Assembly (NCBI GenBank): GCA_015066045.1
Contig: SVPD01000006.1
Span: forward strand, 1-64,000
Direction of reading: 5' to 3'
DNA: 64,000 nucleotides
DNA from: Oscillospiraceae bacterium
Lineage (GTDB): Bacteria; Bacillota; Clostridia; Oscillospirales; Acutalibacteraceae
The position numbers and the translations under genes are program-made. Shown here piece after piece: positions 61,641 through 64,000 of the stretch. Numbering within the stretch: the stretch's first letter is position 1; every line of letters begins with the position of its first letter. The notes below the pieces were generated by a model. It was not told the DNA's origin. It was given only the letters and a program-made list of their open reading frames with translations, and ran no database searches.

Positions 61641-62267
61641 ATGATAAATGAACTGATTAAAAGATATCCCGCTTTAAGCGGAATAAAGGATGATACGGAA
61701 AAGGCGGTTAATGAAATCATAAACTGCTATGAAAACGGCGGAAAGCTTCTTTTGTGCGGTAACGGAGGAAGTGCTGCCGACTGTGAGCATATAGTCGGTG
61801 AGCTGATGAAGGGCTTTCTTAAAAGACGTCCGCTCAGTGATGCAAAAAAAGCACAGATGAAAGAAAAGCTGCCCTGTCTCAGTGATGATATTCTTTCTTC
61901 TCTTCAGTGCGGACTTCCTGCGATTTCACTGCCGTATATGACCTCGCTTAACAGTGCCTTCTGTAACGATGCCGAGCCTGAGCTTATCTATGCACAGGCA
62001 GTTATGGCTCTCGCCGGTGAAAAGGATATTCTTTTGGCCTTAAGCACCTCGGGAAATGCCGCCAATGTCTGTGCCGCTGCTGAGGTGGCCAAGGCTTTGG
62101 GCTGCACGGTCATCGGACTTACAGGTGCTTCGGGAGGAAGACTTAAGGAAACGGCGCATAGATGCATCTGTGTGCCCGAAAAGGAAACCTTTAAGGTTCA
62201 GGAGCTTCATCTGCCCGTATATCACTGCATCTGCGCAGCGGTGGAGGCACATTTTTATAAAGAATAA
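61641..62267 (+). CDS. SIS-domain phosphosugar isomerase, GmhA-like
   Basis: This 208-residue protein has the SIS core LLCGNGGSAADCEHIVGEL, and ALSTSGNAANVCAA with GLTGASGG, as in sedoheptulose-7-phosphate isomerase. A 35-residue insert between the first helix pair (KGFLKRRPLSDAKKAQ...) carries extra charges. It starts one base after the kinase stop. As GmhA it would make heptose-7-phosphate, feeding GmhB and HddC activities found at 35890-37176. As a degradative isomerase it would act on a mannose-derived phosphate. Both are open. Confidence 0.82.
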   Translation: MINELIKRYPALSGIKDDTEKAVNEIINCYENGGKLLLCGNGGSAADCEHIVGELMKGFLKRRPLSDAKKAQMKEKLPCLSDDILSSLQCGLPAISLPYMTSLNSAFCNDAEPELIYAQAVMALAGEKDILLALSTSGNAANVCAAAEVAKALGCTVIGLTGASGGRLKETAHRCICVPEKETFKVQELHLPVYHCICAAVEAHFYKE

Positions 62268-62472
62268 GCCTTTCCGTAAGCCCCGTATATCGGCTGATAA
62301 TAACTCCTCGGATTCCGGCAGGGGCTCGGGGAGCTTTTTAATGCCTTGTTTAAAGCAAACGGGGAAAAGCTGACCGATGAGACACTGCAGGCGACCGAAG
62401 AGATAAAAAACACACATTTCCCTCTTCTTTTTTTGCTATTATGGTACTGCAAAAGAAAAGGAGGAACAGATT
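62268..62472 (+). other. Gap with a short open stretch that looks like a gene tail
   Basis: There is no complete gene. A frame from about 62312 reads LLGFRQGLGELFNALF and then KANGEKLTDETLQATEEIK, protein-like but without a start or ribosome binding site. It runs on past the next gene's start in another frame. It may be a relic of a deleted gene. AAAGGAGG at 62456 serves the ABC gene. Confidence 0.35.
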
Positions 62473-63201
62473 ATGAAAGCTATCAAAGCAGACGGTCTCG
62501 TAAAGCGGTATAAGAAAATTACTGCGGTTGACGGACTCGGGCTGGAAATAGAGCAGGGAGAGCTTTTTTCTCTGCTGGGTGTGAACGGAGCGGGCAAAAC
62601 CACTACGGTAAAAATGCTCACCTGTATGACAAAGCCTACAGACGGTGATGCGTTTTTATGCGGCTGCAGTGTTACGGAGGAGCCCGAAAGAGTAAAGGCA
62701 CTTATCGGTGTTTCACCGCAGGAAACGGCTATCGCTCCGATGCTGACCGTAAAGGAAAATCTGGAGCTGATGTGCGGCATTTATGGCTTTTCACGTGAAA
62801 AAACCGCAGAGAAAACCGAGGAGCTTTCGAAAAGGCTTATGCTGGACACGGTGCTGAAAAGAAAAGCGGGAAAGCTTTCGGGCGGCTATCAGCGACGTGT
62901 GAGCATCGCTATGGCACTCATCAGTGAGCCTGAAATACTCTTTCTGGACGAGCCCACTCTCGGACTGGATGTAATAGCACGGCAGGGGCTTTGGGAGGTT
63001 ATCCGCTCTCTTAAAGGAAAAATAACCGTGGTGCTGACCACTCATTATATGGAGGAGGCAGAGGCTCTTTCCGACCGTATCGGCATTATGAAAAACGGAC
63101 GTCTTATGGCGGTGGGAACGGCTGAGGAGCTGAAAAAGAAAACAGGCAGCGAAACCTTCGAAGCAGCCTTTGTTTCCATAGTGAAGGAGGGAGCGGTATG
63201 A
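62473..63201 (+). CDS. ABC-2-type exporter ATP-binding protein
   Basis: This 242-residue ATPase has Walker A GVNGAGKTT (36-44), a Q-loop region ISPQE-like SPQETAIAP, the signature KLSGGYQRR (from 134) and Walker B EILFLDEPTLGLD. It is of the CcmA/drug-export type. It overlaps the permease by 4 bp (ATGA) and follows AAAGGAGG. Export of a drug, lipid or polysaccharide is possible; the sequence gives no substrate. A LytTR-like regulator follows the permease, an arrangement often seen for peptide or antibiotic efflux. Confidence 0.93.
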   Translation: MKAIKADGLVKRYKKITAVDGLGLEIEQGELFSLLGVNGAGKTTTVKMLTCMTKPTDGDAFLCGCSVTEEPERVKALIGVSPQETAIAPMLTVKENLELMCGIYGFSREKTAEKTEELSKRLMLDTVLKRKAGKLSGGYQRRVSIAMALISEPEILFLDEPTLGLDVIARQGLWEVIRSLKGKITVVLTTHYMEEAEALSDRIGIMKNGRLMAVGTAEELKKKTGSETFEAAFVSIVKEGAV

Positions 63202-63929
63202 GAATGATGACCTTCGCAAAAAGGTGCTCAAAGGAGCTTCTGCGTGATCCGTTAAATCTCGGCTTCGGACTCGGCTTTCCTCTGGTTCTGCTACTGCTGC
63301 TGAGCAGTCTGCAGAGAAATATACCCGTAAGCCTTTTTGAAATAGACACACTGACTCCCGGTATGACCGTATTCGGTCTGTCCTTTATGACGCTTTTTTC
63401 TGCTACTCTGGTTTCCAGAGACCGTGAAAGTGCATTTTTGCAGAGACTGTATACGACACCGCTCACGGGCTTCGATTTTATTCTGGGATATATGCTTCCC
63501 TTGCTGCCCATAGCTGTAGGTCAGACGGTAATCTGCTATCTTTTCGCTGCCGCTCTGGGGCTCACCGTCAGTGTAAATATCATCTGTGCGGTTATAGGCA
63601 TAATCCCCATGGCAGTCTTTAATATAGCTCTGGGACTTCTGTGCGGCAGCCTTTTAAGCGTAAAGCAGGTGGGAGGAATCTGCGGCGCACTGCTTACCAA
63701 TCTTTCTGCCTGGCTTTCAGGTGTGTGGTTTGACATCGGGTTAGTCGGAGGAGTCTTTGAGAAGATAGCAAATCTGCTGCCCTTCCTTCATGCGGCAGAG
63801 GCGGAAAAGGCTTTGGTCGGCGGAGATTTTTACGGCGCGGTGCCGCATATTATTCCCGTTGCTTTGTATGCTATATCTGCCGCTGCGGCAGCGATTCTCT
63901 GCTTTCTGAGACAAAAGAACAGACAGTAA
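63198..63929 (+). CDS. ABC-2-type permease
   Basis: This 243-residue protein has six hydrophobic segments and an ABC-2 loop around LFSATLVSRDRESAFLQRLYTTPL. It forms the transport channel with the preceding ATPase, whose gene it overlaps by 4 bp. The next gene starts 11 bases later, so a three-gene operon is likely. Confidence 0.87.
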   Translation: MRMMTFAKRCSKELLRDPLNLGFGLGFPLVLLLLLSSLQRNIPVSLFEIDTLTPGMTVFGLSFMTLFSATLVSRDRESAFLQRLYTTPLTGFDFILGYMLPLLPIAVGQTVICYLFAAALGLTVSVNIICAVIGIIPMAVFNIALGLLCGSLLSVKQVGGICGALLTNLSAWLSGVWFDIGLVGGVFEKIANLLPFLHAAEAEKALVGGDFYGAVPHIIPVALYAISAAAAAILCFLRQKNRQ

Positions 63930-63940
63930 GGATTTTTGAT

Positions 63941-64000
63941 ATGAAATATAAACTGATTATAGATAAAAATGCACAGGAGGAAATAACCGCAGTCGTTCAT
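63941..64000 (+). CDS. N-terminus of a probable LytTR-type regulator, cut by the window edge
   Basis: An ATG at 63941 opens MKYKLIIDKNAQEEITAVVH to the end of the window. This opening resembles the small LytTR-domain regulators that follow ABC-2 exporters in Clostridia. Only 20 codons are visible, so the assignment depends on resemblance and context. Confidence 0.5.
   Translation, partial: MKYKLIIDKNAQEEITAVVH

Overview
The window reads as chromosomal DNA of a Gram-positive anaerobe of the class Clostridia, probably a gut Oscillospiraceae or Ruminococcaceae relative. The support is strong AGGAGG ribosome binding sites, TTGACA/TATAAT promoters, OmpR-type two-component pairs, a Dlt-like wall-acylation operon, GPH-type sugar carriers and Clostridia-style mobilisation genes. 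The genus is inference. No rRNA, CRISPR array or prophage is visible. One intact tRNA gene (Ala, GGC) is present.

Layout. (1) 1-1519 is a 5'-truncated SulP anion transporter. (2) 1632-13918 looks like an integrated mobile region. It starts in tRNA-Ala(GGC) and ends at a 60-bp copy of the 3' part of that tRNA. It holds a three-gene GtrA/GtrB-type glycosylation module, a large serine recombinase, a ParB-like protein, a relaxase whose natural start codon appears to be ATT, a MobC-like protein, an inverted-repeat-rich stretch and a VanRS-like two-component system. (3) 13975-15205 is an ECF sigma/anti-sigma pair. (4) 15421-24945 is a two-component system, a compact type I toxin-antitoxin-like locus in an intergenic gap, an ABC ATPase with two giant FtsX-type permeases, and an SH3/CARDB-like surface protein. 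A shared operator precedes both the regulator and the ABC operon. (5) 25147-33059 is a two-component system followed by a Dlt-like operon (MBOAT, carrier protein, SLC13 transporter, AMP-forming ligase, SGNH/DltD-like protein). (6) 33308-34312 carries a second tRNA-Ala-derived junction, an Xre-type membrane regulator and a 47-bp relic of the serine recombinase tail.

(7) 34403-43524 encodes a PLC-like protein, a fused heptose-1-phosphate guanylyltransferase/heptose bisphosphate phosphatase, and an apparent operon with two NAD-dependent sugar epimerases, a B12-type radical SAM enzyme, two polytopic membrane proteins and a cupin. This looks like an unusual surface-glycan pathway. (8) 43558-51714 holds a DUF4434-like secreted protein, a small Cys-rich membrane protein, a C26 peptidase, a PatB-type C-S lyase fused to a thioredoxin-like domain, an amino-acid permease, an alpha-galactosidase-like enzyme and an unknown acidic protein. 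(9) 51908-62267 is a glycan-use region: phosphoesterase, two GPH carriers, an esterase, a GH38 alpha-mannosidase, a ROK sugar kinase and a SIS-domain isomerase. (10) 62473-64000 is an ABC-2 exporter and the start of a LytTR-like regulator.

The best candidates for something not yet described are the variant Dlt operon with an embedded SLC13 transporter, the heptose/radical SAM glycan cluster, the type I toxin-antitoxin-like locus at 17114-17383, and the recurring tRNA-derived junctions. All functions are assigned from motifs and context read by eye; no database search was run.
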